Notes under the pieces: generated by a model
What the model was told of the DNA's origin: nothing
Database searches by the model: none
The model's input: the letters and a program-made list of their open reading frames with translations, nothing else
Origin: Actinomycetota bacterium
GTDB taxonomy: Bacteria > Actinomycetota > Thermoleophilia > UBA2241
Assembly: GCA_026392265.1 (NCBI GenBank)
Contig: JAPLCL010000028.1
Span: forward strand, 1-6,355
DNA: 6,355 nucleotides
Direction of reading: 5' to 3'
Part shown: piece after piece, positions 1 through 4,827 of the stretch
How positions within the stretch are numbered: the stretch's first letter is position 1
Layout of the letters: every line of letters starts with the position of its first letter
Position numbers and translations under genes: made by a program

Positions 1-651
1 CATCTCGTCCTTGGCCTGCGAGTACTCCACCCAGCGCACGCGGCTCTGGAGGTCCATCGGGCTTAGCTTCCACTGTCGGAGCGGGTCCTTGATGCGCGCC
101 TGGAAACGCCTCTCCTGCTCCGCGTCACTCACGCTGAACCAATACTTCACGAGGATTATCCCGCTGCGGATGAGCATGCGCTCGAACTCCGGGCAGGCGC
201 GCAAGAAGTCCCACACCTGGTCCTCGGTGCAGAAGCCCATCACGCGTTCGACCCCGGCGCGGTTGTACCAGGAACGGTCGAAAAGGACCATCTCGCCGGC
301 GGCCGGCAGATACTCGACGTACCGTTGGAAGTACCATTCGGTCTTCTCGCGGTCGCTGGGCGTCGTCAGCGCGGCGACGCGCGCGACGCGCGGGCTGAGA
401 TGTTCCGTGAAACGCTTGATGGTGCCGCCCTTGCCGGCGGCGTCGCGGCCCTCGAAGATGATCGCGACCCGCAGACCTTCGTGCTTGATCCACTCCTGGA
501 GCTTGACGAGCTCGACCTGGAGCGTGTGGAGCTCCGCCTCGTAGGCCTTGCGTCCCATCTTCTTGTCGGGCACGCCGTTCTTGTCGGGCACGCCGTCGGC
601 GTACTCGCACTCGTCGGCCTTCCCCTTCGACTTGGGCTTCTCGGTAGTCAT
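1..651 (-). CDS. ppk2: Polyphosphate kinase 2 (PPK2), 3' end outside window
   Basis: PPK2 enzymes transfer phosphate between inorganic polyphosphate and nucleoside di-/triphosphates in the cytoplasm. The 217 visible residues contain the family's landmarks in order. The P-loop is FEGRDAAGKGGTIKRF (residues 66-81). The segment EWYFQRYVEYLPAAGE lies around 105-120, and the Walker B region VLFDRSWYNRAGVERVMGF spans 122-140. Then come ILVKYWFSVS (about 166-175) and the lid-like stretch RIKDPLRQWKLSPMDL (about 185-200). The protein is cut at residue 217 of an expected 250-300 by the window edge. The ATG at 649-651 is preceded by a good GGAGGGAG Shine-Dalgarno, and no other start is in frame before an upstream stop. 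Residues 1-40 are a charged, low-complexity leader with a duplicated VPDK(N)G unit. The gene is divergent from the one at 833. The family call is very secure. The class (ADP- or AMP-preferring, direction) cannot be settled, although the sequence reads most like the single-domain type found in Pseudomonas and Actinobacteria. Confidence 0.95.
   Translation of the reverse strand, partial: MTTEKPKSKGKADECEYADGVPDKNGVPDKKMGRKAYEAELHTLQVELVKLQEWIKHEGLRVAIIFEGRDAAGKGGTIKRFTEHLSPRVARVAALTTPSDREKTEWYFQRYVEYLPAAGEMVLFDRSWYNRAGVERVMGFCTEDQVWDFLRACPEFERMLIRSGIILVKYWFSVSDAEQERRFQARIKDPLRQWKLSPMDLQSRVRWVEYSQAKDEM
561..596. repeat. Perfect tandem duplication of an 18-bp unit inside ppk2
   Basis: The unit tcttgtcgggcacgccgt occurs at 561-578 and again, without a mismatch, at 579-596. 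It is a multiple of three and stays in frame. It duplicates the hexapeptide register DGVPDK/NGVPDK in the flexible N-terminal leader of PPK2 (about residues 19-30), upstream of the catalytic fold. Confidence 0.9.
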
Positions 652-689
652 CGGGCTCTCCCTCCAGCACGCTCTTCGTGGTCGCCCTC

Positions 690-695
690 ATCATA
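690..695 (-). promoter_or_regulatory. Candidate -10 element for ppk2
   Basis: Read on the minus strand this is TATGAT, a close match to the bacterial -10 consensus. It would start transcription near 683 and give a leader of about 30 bases that contains the GGAGGGAG ribosome site. A TTGACG lies at 708-713, but only 12 bases away, too close for a normal -35/-10 pair, so the assignment is weak. Confidence 0.25.
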
Positions 696-790
696 GTGCA
701 GAAGCGACGTCAACGGGAGTCTCGAGGCATCAGAGGATCTGAGCCGGCCGCGCGAGGACATGGAGCCGGCGGCCGCGCCGCACGGCCGTG

Positions 791-796
791 TAGTAT
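791..796 (+). promoter_or_regulatory. Candidate -10 element for the gene at 833
   Basis: TAGTAT, directly preceded by TG and followed by CC, lies about 37 bases before the GTG start at 833. No -35-like hexamer sits at the right distance. The same TGTAnnATCC context recurs before the gene at 2087, which supports a shared promoter type. Two copies of GAGCCGGC (741-748 and 763-770) lie upstream and may be no more than GC-rich background. Confidence 0.3.
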
Positions 797-832
797 CCTT
801 CCGCTGAGCGAGTAGCGCGGAGCGGAGATCCT

Positions 833-2038
833 GTGGAGCTGTCGACCCTTTCACTCGAGGCCGAACTGGCCACGATCGCAGAGAGCGCCGAACCCGGCCG
901 CAGCGCCCAGATCGCCATCCGGCACTGGGGCTGGGACGGCCGCGGCGGCGCAACACTCGAAGCCACCGGGCGCGAGTTCGGCGGCATCACTCGCGAACGC
1001 GTCCGGCAGCTCTGCGAGCGCCTCGCCCAGCGCATCGCGGCTGCAGCGAACGGCGAGCCCACGTCCCTCCCCACGCCTGTCCCCGCGCCGGCTCTCGAGC
1101 GCGCCCTGCTGCAGGCCGCCGGCGCCGCGCCCACAACGGCGAAGGACCTGGCGCGCCGCCTGGCAGACGAACACGTGGCGGCGCGCGCCTTCGACCCCGA
1201 GGGCCTGCTCACGGCTGCAGAGGTGCTCGGTCACGAGGTGCCGTTCAGCCTGCGGACCGTGAAGGACGTGCGCGTCGTACTCCCCAACCCCCCCGACCCC
1301 ACCGCCGACACGTCCGAGGTGATCGCCGCCATCGTTGCCGCCGCGCGCGCGATCGTGCGTCAAGCCGGTGCGGCCCGCGTACGCGACGTCACGGGCCGCG
1401 TCGCGGCGCTGCTGGCCGTTTGGGTGGACGACGATCTCGTCACCGCCATCGTGACCGAGCCGGCGGACTTCGTCTGGCTGGAGCGCCGTACGGGATGGTT
1501 CTACCTGCCGTCGGTGGCCAAGAACGCCGTCGTGTCCCGGGTCGTCAAGGTGCTGAGCGTCGCGGGCCGGCTCGATCTCGCGGATCTGCATGCCGGCATC
1601 CGCCGTGATGAGCGCATGAAGGAATTCGTGATGCCGGAGTACATTCTCGGCGAGCTCTGCGAACGAATCCCCGGTATCGCCGTCGAAGACGGCCGCGTGT
1701 ACGCTCGGAAGCCGATCCGGCCGCAGGACGTGCTCGAAACGACCGAGATGACACTGGTGAGGGTGCTGACCGAGCACGGCGGCGTCATGGAGCGGCACGC
1801 GCTGGAGACCCTGTGCTCGGCCGCCGGCATGAAGGTGTCGAGCTTCAACAACCGCATCGCCTACTCGCCGATCATCGCCGAACGGGGCTACGGGCGCTTC
1901 GGGCTGCGCGGCAACGGCGCGGAGGCGCGCTCCGGGCGGGCCGGCGACGAGGCCGGCGAGGCCGACGCAGGACCGGCCCGCGACGACGTCCCGCGCCCCG
2001 GCGACCTCGAGCACTTTCGGCGCCCGCTGCGGCGCTGA
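833..2038 (+). CDS. Orphan sigma-70 region-4-like helix-turn-helix protein
   Basis: This 401-residue cytoplasmic protein is probably DNA-binding and has no known partner. Residues about 38-68 (ATLEATGREFGG, then ITRERVRQLCERL) closely match the sigma-70 region 4 helix-turn-helix that reads the -35 element, with one extra glycine in the turn relative to the usual FGVTRERVRQ. No region 2 is present (no -10 recognition or core-binding helices), so it cannot be a complete sigma factor. Residues about 85-135, 160-225 and 230-360 look like successive small helical or winged-helix modules; a distinctive part is RRTGWFYLPS near 217-226. The last 40 residues are a low-complexity Gly/Ala/Arg/Asp tail. 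The GTG start has GGAG five bases upstream. The gene is flanked by a divergent ppk2 and followed after 48 bases by a promoter of its own for the next unit. A transcriptional regulator is inferred; the target and ligand are unknown. Confidence 0.8.
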   Translation: MELSTLSLEAELATIAESAEPGRSAQIAIRHWGWDGRGGATLEATGREFGGITRERVRQLCERLAQRIAAAANGEPTSLPTPVPAPALERALLQAAGAAPTTAKDLARRLADEHVAARAFDPEGLLTAAEVLGHEVPFSLRTVKDVRVVLPNPPDPTADTSEVIAAIVAAARAIVRQAGAARVRDVTGRVAALLAVWVDDDLVTAIVTEPADFVWLERRTGWFYLPSVAKNAVVSRVVKVLSVAGRLDLADLHAGIRRDERMKEFVMPEYILGELCERIPGIAVEDGRVYARKPIRPQDVLETTEMTLVRVLTEHGGVMERHALETLCSAAGMKVSSFNNRIAYSPIIAERGYGRFGLRGNGAEARSGRAGDEAGEADAGPARDDVPRPGDLEHFRRPLRR

Positions 2039-2046
2039 CCGGTCGC

Positions 2047-2072
2047 GCCTGCGGCAGGCCGCCGCACGCGGC
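2047..2072. repeat. Two short adjacent inverted repeats before the leaderless gene
   Basis: GCCTG-CGG-CAGGC (2047-2059) and GCCGC-AC-GCGGC (2061-2072) lie back to back between the stop at 2038 and the TACAAT at 2075. The first could fold as a small RNA hairpin at the end of the upstream transcript, but no T-run follows. The second covers the spacer region just upstream of the putative -10 and might be a protein site. In DNA this GC-rich, such short repeats may be chance. Confidence 0.3.
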
Positions 2073-2074
2073 TG

Positions 2075-2080
2075 TACAAT
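2075..2080 (+). promoter_or_regulatory. -10 element giving a probable leaderless mRNA
   Basis: TACAAT ends six bases before the ATG at 2087, placing the expected transcription start at or next to the A of the start codon. No Shine-Dalgarno precedes the ATG (the bases between are ccccct). Leaderless messages of this layout are common in Actinomycetota. There is no recognisable -35 hexamer. Confidence 0.45.
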
Positions 2081-2086
2081 CCCCCT

Positions 2087-2353
2087 ATGACCTACCTTCG
2101 CATCGTCGCCGTCACGCTGACCGTCTTGTTCGCGGCGCTCCTCGTCTGGCTCTACGGCGTCAGGACGACGCTGATCTGGGCGACCGCCATGACGGCGTTT
2201 CTCGGCGTGCTCTATCTCGCCACGATGCCACTGCGACGGCGCCAGGAGCGCGCCCTCCTCGCCCTCGGGCTGGACCGGCACGGCTGGCCGCTTCCCGAAG
2301 CTGGGGATGAAGAAGAAGTAGATAGCTGGGCCGCCACCGATCGGGACAACTGA
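2087..2353 (+). CDS. Small two-helix membrane protein, function unknown
   Basis: I do not recognise a family for these 88 residues. Residues about 4-24 and 27-49 are strongly hydrophobic and form two transmembrane segments separated by a short GVRTT turn. A basic PLRRRQER stretch follows at about 48-55, which by the positive-inside rule puts both ends in the cytoplasm as a hairpin. The remaining 33 residues are polar and acidic (GDEEEVDSW) and probably a short cytoplasmic tail. The ATG lacks a Shine-Dalgarno but sits at the predicted transcription start, so translation is likely leaderless. The stop is two bases before the ATG of the thioredoxin-like gene, so the two are almost certainly co-transcribed and the membrane protein may anchor or assist it. 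That link is inferred from spacing alone. Confidence 0.75.
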   Translation: MTYLRIVAVTLTVLFAALLVWLYGVRTTLIWATAMTAFLGVLYLATMPLRRRQERALLALGLDRHGWPLPEAGDEEEVDSWAATDRDN

Positions 2354-2355
2354 CG

Positions 2356-2826
2356 ATGCCGCTCGAAGGACGCCGCTTCCCATCGGTGGCCGGTGTCGCG
2401 CTGTCGGGCGAGCGCGTCCGTTTCCCGGAGGACCTCCTCGGCGCGCCGGCGCTGCTGCTGTGCGCCTACCGGCGTGGCACCCAGGCGGACATCGACCGCT
2501 GGGCGGCATTTGCCGCACGGGAGTTGCCCGGGCTGGCCGTCTTCGAGCTGCCCATCATCCCGGCGCTCATCTGGCGACCCCTGCAGGGCCTGATCGACGG
2601 CGGCATGAGAGGCGGCGTCCCCCGCCCGCAGTGGTCGCACGTCGTCACGCTCTACGATGAGGGAGCGAAGGCCCGCGGCTTCATCGGCGACGGCGGCGGC
2701 AACAGGGCTCAGGTGGTGCTGCTGGACGCCGCCGGCGTCGTCGTCTTCCACGATTCGAGCGGGTTCGGCGAGAGCGGCGCCGGCAGACTGGCCGCCGCGC
2801 TGGCCGCGCCGGCAGACGAGCGCTGA
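2356..2826 (+). CDS. Thioredoxin-fold-like protein lacking CXXC (ATP10/TlpA-like)
   Basis: The 156 residues read like a thioredoxin-superfamily domain. The opening FPSVAGVALSGERVRFPEDL resembles the substrate-entry start of TlpA/peroxiredoxin or ATP10-type proteins. A first core strand, ALLLCAYRRGTQADIDRW (about 32-49), leads into a helix, and a second strand is LAVFELPII. There is a cis-Pro-like region around 85-92 (GGVPRPQW) and a final strand pair QVVLLDAAGVVVFHDSSGF (about 119-137). The CXXC pair is missing: only one cysteine (about residue 36) is present, within a strand rather than at the helix cap, so dithiol redox chemistry is unlikely. No signal peptide is visible. The ATG follows the previous stop by two bases with only a weak GGGA upstream, consistent with translational coupling. 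The stop lies 19 bases from the end of the convergent HAD gene. The fold assignment is moderate; the function is unknown. Confidence 0.75.
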   Translation: MPLEGRRFPSVAGVALSGERVRFPEDLLGAPALLLCAYRRGTQADIDRWAAFAARELPGLAVFELPIIPALIWRPLQGLIDGGMRGGVPRPQWSHVVTLYDEGAKARGFIGDGGGNRAQVVLLDAAGVVVFHDSSGFGESGAGRLAAALAAPADER

Positions 2827-2845
2827 CGGCGCCGGCCTGGTTGTT

Positions 2846-3502
2846 CTAGCCGGTCCCCAGGAAGTCGGCCGCCAGCTCAGGCGCGACGATGGTCAGCAGG
2901 TCGGCCGGTGTCTCGGCGATACGCTCGGCGCCGGCTGCCTCGAGTCGTTCTCTGTCGTGCCATCCCCAAGCCACCCCGAGCGGCGTTGCACCGGCGAGGC
3001 GCGCTTCACGCATGTCGCCAGCCGTGTCGCCCACGAACCAGTAGATCGCCTGTCCGGGGAACCGCGCCATGAGCGCTTCGACCTTGGCGACCTTGCTGCG
3101 CCCGGCCTCGGCGCCGGCCACCTCCGCGACGCCGGCGATGCCGTGCCGCTTGAGAAAGCGCTCTACCACGTCGCCGGCGTTCGAGGTGACGATGACGAGG
3201 TAGCGCCCGTCAGCGAGCTCGGCCAGTACCTCGGGCATGAGCGGGAAAGGCCGGAGCGCCGACATGGCGATGCGAAGGACGTCGGCGGTGCGACGCATCG
3301 CCTCGCGGATCTGCGCGTCATCGGCACCAGCGGCCCGCAGGCTCTCGTAGAAGTTGCCGTCGAAGAGGGCGAGTACATCGTCGCCGGTCGCGATCTGCGG
3401 CAGGCCGACCCGGCGGCAGGCCTCAGCGAACGACGAGGTGAAGATCTCGAAGGAGTCGACCACGACACCGTCGTGATCGAGCATCAGCAGCGGCCTGGTC
3501 AC
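2846..3502 (-). CDS. HAD-superfamily hydrolase, phosphoglycolate-phosphatase-like
   Basis: This 218-residue cytoplasmic phosphatase of the haloacid dehalogenase family has all four motifs. Motif I is LDHDGVVVDS, with nucleophile D9 and acid/base D11. Motif II is VIVTSNAG (T106). The motif III lysine is in SKVAKVEAL (K137 or K140). Motif IV is VGDTAGDMREA (D159, D163). Residues about 17-85 form the helical cap of the Gph/beta-phosphoglucomutase subgroup, and the late GATPLGVAWGW segment is typical of Gph-like members. His instead of the usual Leu/Met at position 10 and GVV instead of GTL are mild departures. The GTG start overlaps the TGA of the upstream transglycosylase-like gene in a GTGA. 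A second start, ATG at 3484, would cut away part of the first strand. The overlap implies translational coupling. The substrate cannot be read from the sequence: phosphoglycolate, a sugar phosphate or a nucleotide are all possible. Confidence 0.9.
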   Translation of the reverse strand: MTRPLLMLDHDGVVVDSFEIFTSSFAEACRRVGLPQIATGDDVLALFDGNFYESLRAAGADDAQIREAMRRTADVLRIAMSALRPFPLMPEVLAELADGRYLVIVTSNAGDVVERFLKRHGIAGVAEVAGAEAGRSKVAKVEALMARFPGQAIYWFVGDTAGDMREARLAGATPLGVAWGWHDRERLEAAGAERIAETPADLLTIVAPELAADFLGTG

Positions 3503-4539
3503 CTACCCGAGAACGCCCACGAGTAGGACGGATCCCACCAGGCGTGCCCGTACCCCATCTTGAGGGCGAGCGCCGTGGCGCGGATCTGGGCGGCGCCGTC
3601 TGTGATGCTGGCTGAACGATACGGATTCCACGAGCCCTTCCAGGTCGTGGGGGCATACTGGAAGAGGCCGTAGTAGCCACCGGGACCGACGATTGATGCG
3701 TAGCCGCCGGACTCGATCGTCATGAGGCGATACATCCCGCGCGCGCTCACGCCGTTGGCGCCGGCGGCCTGCTGGATCAGTGCCCACCACTGGCCCTGGC
3801 CACCACCGTCCCCGCTGCCTCCGCCGTTTGACGGTGGCTCAACCGTCTGGTCGGGGGTGGGCGTCACGGGCTTCTGTTCGGCGGCGAGGTCGAGGATCTC
3901 CTGGCGTACTCCTGCGAGCATCGCCTGTCGCTCGCCGAGCTGCCCCTTGATGTTGTTGAGTTCCGCGTCACGCTGGACGACGAGCTTCTTCGTGGTGCGC
4001 TCGTCGGCGACCAGTGACGCCGCCCGGTCGGCAAGCCCGCGCTTGGTACGCTCGACGGTGCGCAGCACGTCGCGATCGCTGCGCGCGATGCTCTGCACCA
4101 TCGTGAGCTGGCCCACGAGCTCGTTGAAGTCGTCGGCGGTCAGGATGGCGTCGAGCACCGTGACGTCGTCGTTCTTGTAGAGCGCGACGGCGCGCACGGC
4201 GAGTGTGGCGCGCGCCACGTCGAGCTCGCGGAGCGCCAGCTTCTGGAGGCGCCTGTTATCGCTGATCTGACCACGGACCGCGGCGAGCGAATCGGTGGCC
4301 CGCGTGCACCGCTGGACGGCGGCGCCGATCTGCCCGTCGAGGGTGGCGATATCGGCGGCCAAGGCCGTCGCCTTGGCGCGCACGCTCTGGAGCTCGCCGG
4401 TGCGTGCCGAAGCCGGCACAGCCGCCGCGGCGAGAGCTAGGAAGGACAGCAAAGCCAGGCCGGCCAGTGCGACACTGACGCACGGACGTCTCGGGTGGCA
4501 GCGATCCAGCGTGCCTCCTCCATGGCCGCGGCGCGCCAC
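3499..4539 (-). CDS. Secreted coiled-coil protein with lytic-transglycosylase-like domain
   Basis: The product is probably a secreted peptidoglycan-cleaving enzyme. Numbered from the GTG at 4539, residues about 21-46 are a Sec signal peptide with a hydrophobic Ala/Leu core and a likely cut after VPASA. Residues about 48-222 form a long alpha-helical coiled coil with the ALYKNDDVTVLDAIL and FNELVGQL features of CwlO/PcsB-type N-terminal domains, which in known cases dock to FtsEX. Residues about 223-250 are a Thr/Pro then Gly-rich linker. Residues 251-346 form an SLT/lysozyme-like domain with MTIESGG (E276 the likely catalytic glutamate), YYGLFQ and a Trp/Tyr-rich end. The GTG at 4539 has no Shine-Dalgarno. 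A CTG ten codons later (4507-4509) is preceded by GGAGGAGG at ideal spacing and may be the real start; I kept the longest standard start. The gene overlaps the HAD gene by four bases. Polymer specificity and FtsEX dependence are inferred. Confidence 0.88.
   Translation of the reverse strand: MARRGHGGGTLDRCHPRRPCVSVALAGLALLSFLALAAAAVPASARTGELQSVRAKATALAADIATLDGQIGAAVQRCTRATDSLAAVRGQISDNRRLQKLALRELDVARATLAVRAVALYKNDDVTVLDAILTADDFNELVGQLTMVQSIARSDRDVLRTVERTKRGLADRAASLVADERTTKKLVVQRDAELNNIKGQLGERQAMLAGVRQEILDLAAEQKPVTPTPDQTVEPPSNGGGSGDGGGQGQWWALIQQAAGANGVSARGMYRLMTIESGGYASIVGPGGYYGLFQYAPTTWKGSWNPYRSASITDGAAQIRATALALKMGYGHAWWDPSYSWAFSGR
4514..4521 (-). promoter_or_regulatory. Strong Shine-Dalgarno pointing to a CTG start at 4509
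   Basis: The minus strand reads GGAGGAGG here, followed by cacg and an in-frame CTG at 4509-4507. The spacing from the GGAGG core to CTG is seven bases. No ATG, GTG or TTG lies in frame at this distance. Starting at the CTG would give a signal peptide with a short basic n-region (DRCHPRR) instead of one preceded by a Gly/Arg-rich stretch. The same GGAGGAGG precedes the permease ATG at 4828. Confidence 0.5.
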
Positions 4540-4588
4540 GAAGGCGACCGCAGGAATCCCGCGGACGACAGGAAACGCCGTCGGGGAC

Positions 4589-4598
4589 GCGAATTCGC
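4589..4598. promoter_or_regulatory. Palindrome at the minus-strand transcription start
   Basis: GCGAATTCGC is a perfect 10-bp palindrome directly downstream of the minus-strand -10 candidate (4599-4604). It would cover the expected transcription start near 4592. The position suits a small repressor site, but the palindrome is short and no regulator is identified. Confidence 0.25.
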
Positions 4599-4627
4599 AA
4601 CCTAACAGAAGGACGCGCTCGGCTCAA
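4599..4627 (-). promoter_or_regulatory. Candidate promoter for the transglycosylase-like/HAD operon
   Basis: On the minus strand TTGAGC (4627-4622) is followed after exactly 17 bases by TAGGTT (4604-4599). The start would fall near 4592, leaving a leader of about 50 bases to the GTG at 4539 or about 80 to the CTG at 4509. The -35 is good and the -10 is partial (it keeps TA and the final T). Confidence 0.42.
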
Positions 4628-4673
4628 GAGCAGGAATCTGGTGATCGGTGTCGACGTGTCGGATTCGGCAAGA

Positions 4674-4709
4674 CCGCTGGCTTCGGACTTCTCGGCCCGA
4701 AGCCAGCGG
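4674..4709. repeat. Perfect 13-bp inverted repeat (hairpin) between divergent operons
   Basis: CCGCTGGCTTCGG (4674-4686) is repeated inverted as CCGAAGCCAGCGG (4697-4709) around a 10-base loop, with no mismatch. As RNA this is a very stable stem on either strand. Neither side has a convincing T-run (ATTCCCCC on plus, TCTTGCC on minus), so it is not a classic intrinsic terminator. It lies upstream of both outward promoters and outside both expected transcripts. It may therefore act as a bidirectional insulator, a protein-binding site, or a structure in an unseen small RNA. It is flanked by ATTCGGCA copies at 4663-4670 and 4730-4737. Confidence 0.8.
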
Positions 4710-4737
4710 ATTCCCCCGCATCTTGTGGTATTCGGCA

Positions 4738-4790
4738 CGTTGACGGGAGAATTCAACGGTCGTAGAATTCAACGCACGTTGAGTTCAACC
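4738..4790. promoter_or_regulatory. Operator-like array over the exporter promoter
   Basis: Three copies of GA(A/G)TTCAAC begin at 4749, 4765 and 4781, an exact 16-bp period. Inverted CGTTGA half-sites sit at 4738-4743 and 4777-4782, matching TCAACG at 4753-4758 and 4769-4774. TCAACG-CA-CGTTGA (4769-4782) is a perfect palindrome that extends to 22 bp (4765-4786) with one mismatch per arm. GTTGA-GT-TCAAC overlaps it at 4778-4789. The array covers the -35, the -10 and the expected start. Such overlapping palindromes are typical of TetR-family operators that control efflux operons; that identity is an inference, since no regulator gene is in the window. Confidence 0.6.
4740..4768 (+). promoter_or_regulatory. 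Sigma-70-type promoter of the ABC exporter operon
   Basis: TTGACG (4740-4745) and TAGAAT (4763-4768) are separated by exactly 17 bases, the best promoter match in the window. The start would fall near 4775, giving a leader of about 53 bases to the ATG at 4828. The whole element is embedded in the TCAACG/CGTTGA array, which suggests direct repression by occlusion. Confidence 0.68.
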
Positions 4791-4827
4791 GTCCGCGGAG
4801 ATCGTGCTGACGACGGAGGAGGCGCCC

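Noticed and set aside
125..694. A 189-codon minus-strand frame over the PPK2 region
   Set aside because: It is Arg-rich and out of frame with the PPK2 reading, which contains the P-loop and Walker B motifs and is open from 651 to the window edge.
708..713. TTGACG on the minus strand as the -35 of ppk2
   Set aside because: It is only 12 bases from the TATGAT at 695-690, and the hexamer at the normal 17-base distance (TGAGGG) is not a -10.
851..2518. A 555-codon open frame on the minus strand, opposite the sigma-r4 gene and the genes after it
   Set aside because: It crosses several plus-strand genes with clear family motifs or start signals, and its product is Arg/Gly/Ala-rich with no recognisable domain. 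It is an expected by-product of very GC-rich coding DNA.
2831..2854. Possible terminator hairpin between the convergent genes (CCGGC at 2832-2836, GCCGG at 2849-2853)
   Set aside because: The stem has only five base pairs with a 12-base loop and no T-run on either strand, and it overlaps the HAD stop codon. It is too weak to annotate.
2657..3526. A 289-codon plus-strand frame antisense to the HAD gene
   Set aside because: The HAD frame carries all four catalytic motifs, and this one has none.
4804..4827. GTG at 4804 as the start of the permease
   Set aside because: It has no Shine-Dalgarno at a usable distance, whereas the ATG at 4828 has GGAGGAGG five bases upstream and begins the typical permease N-terminus.
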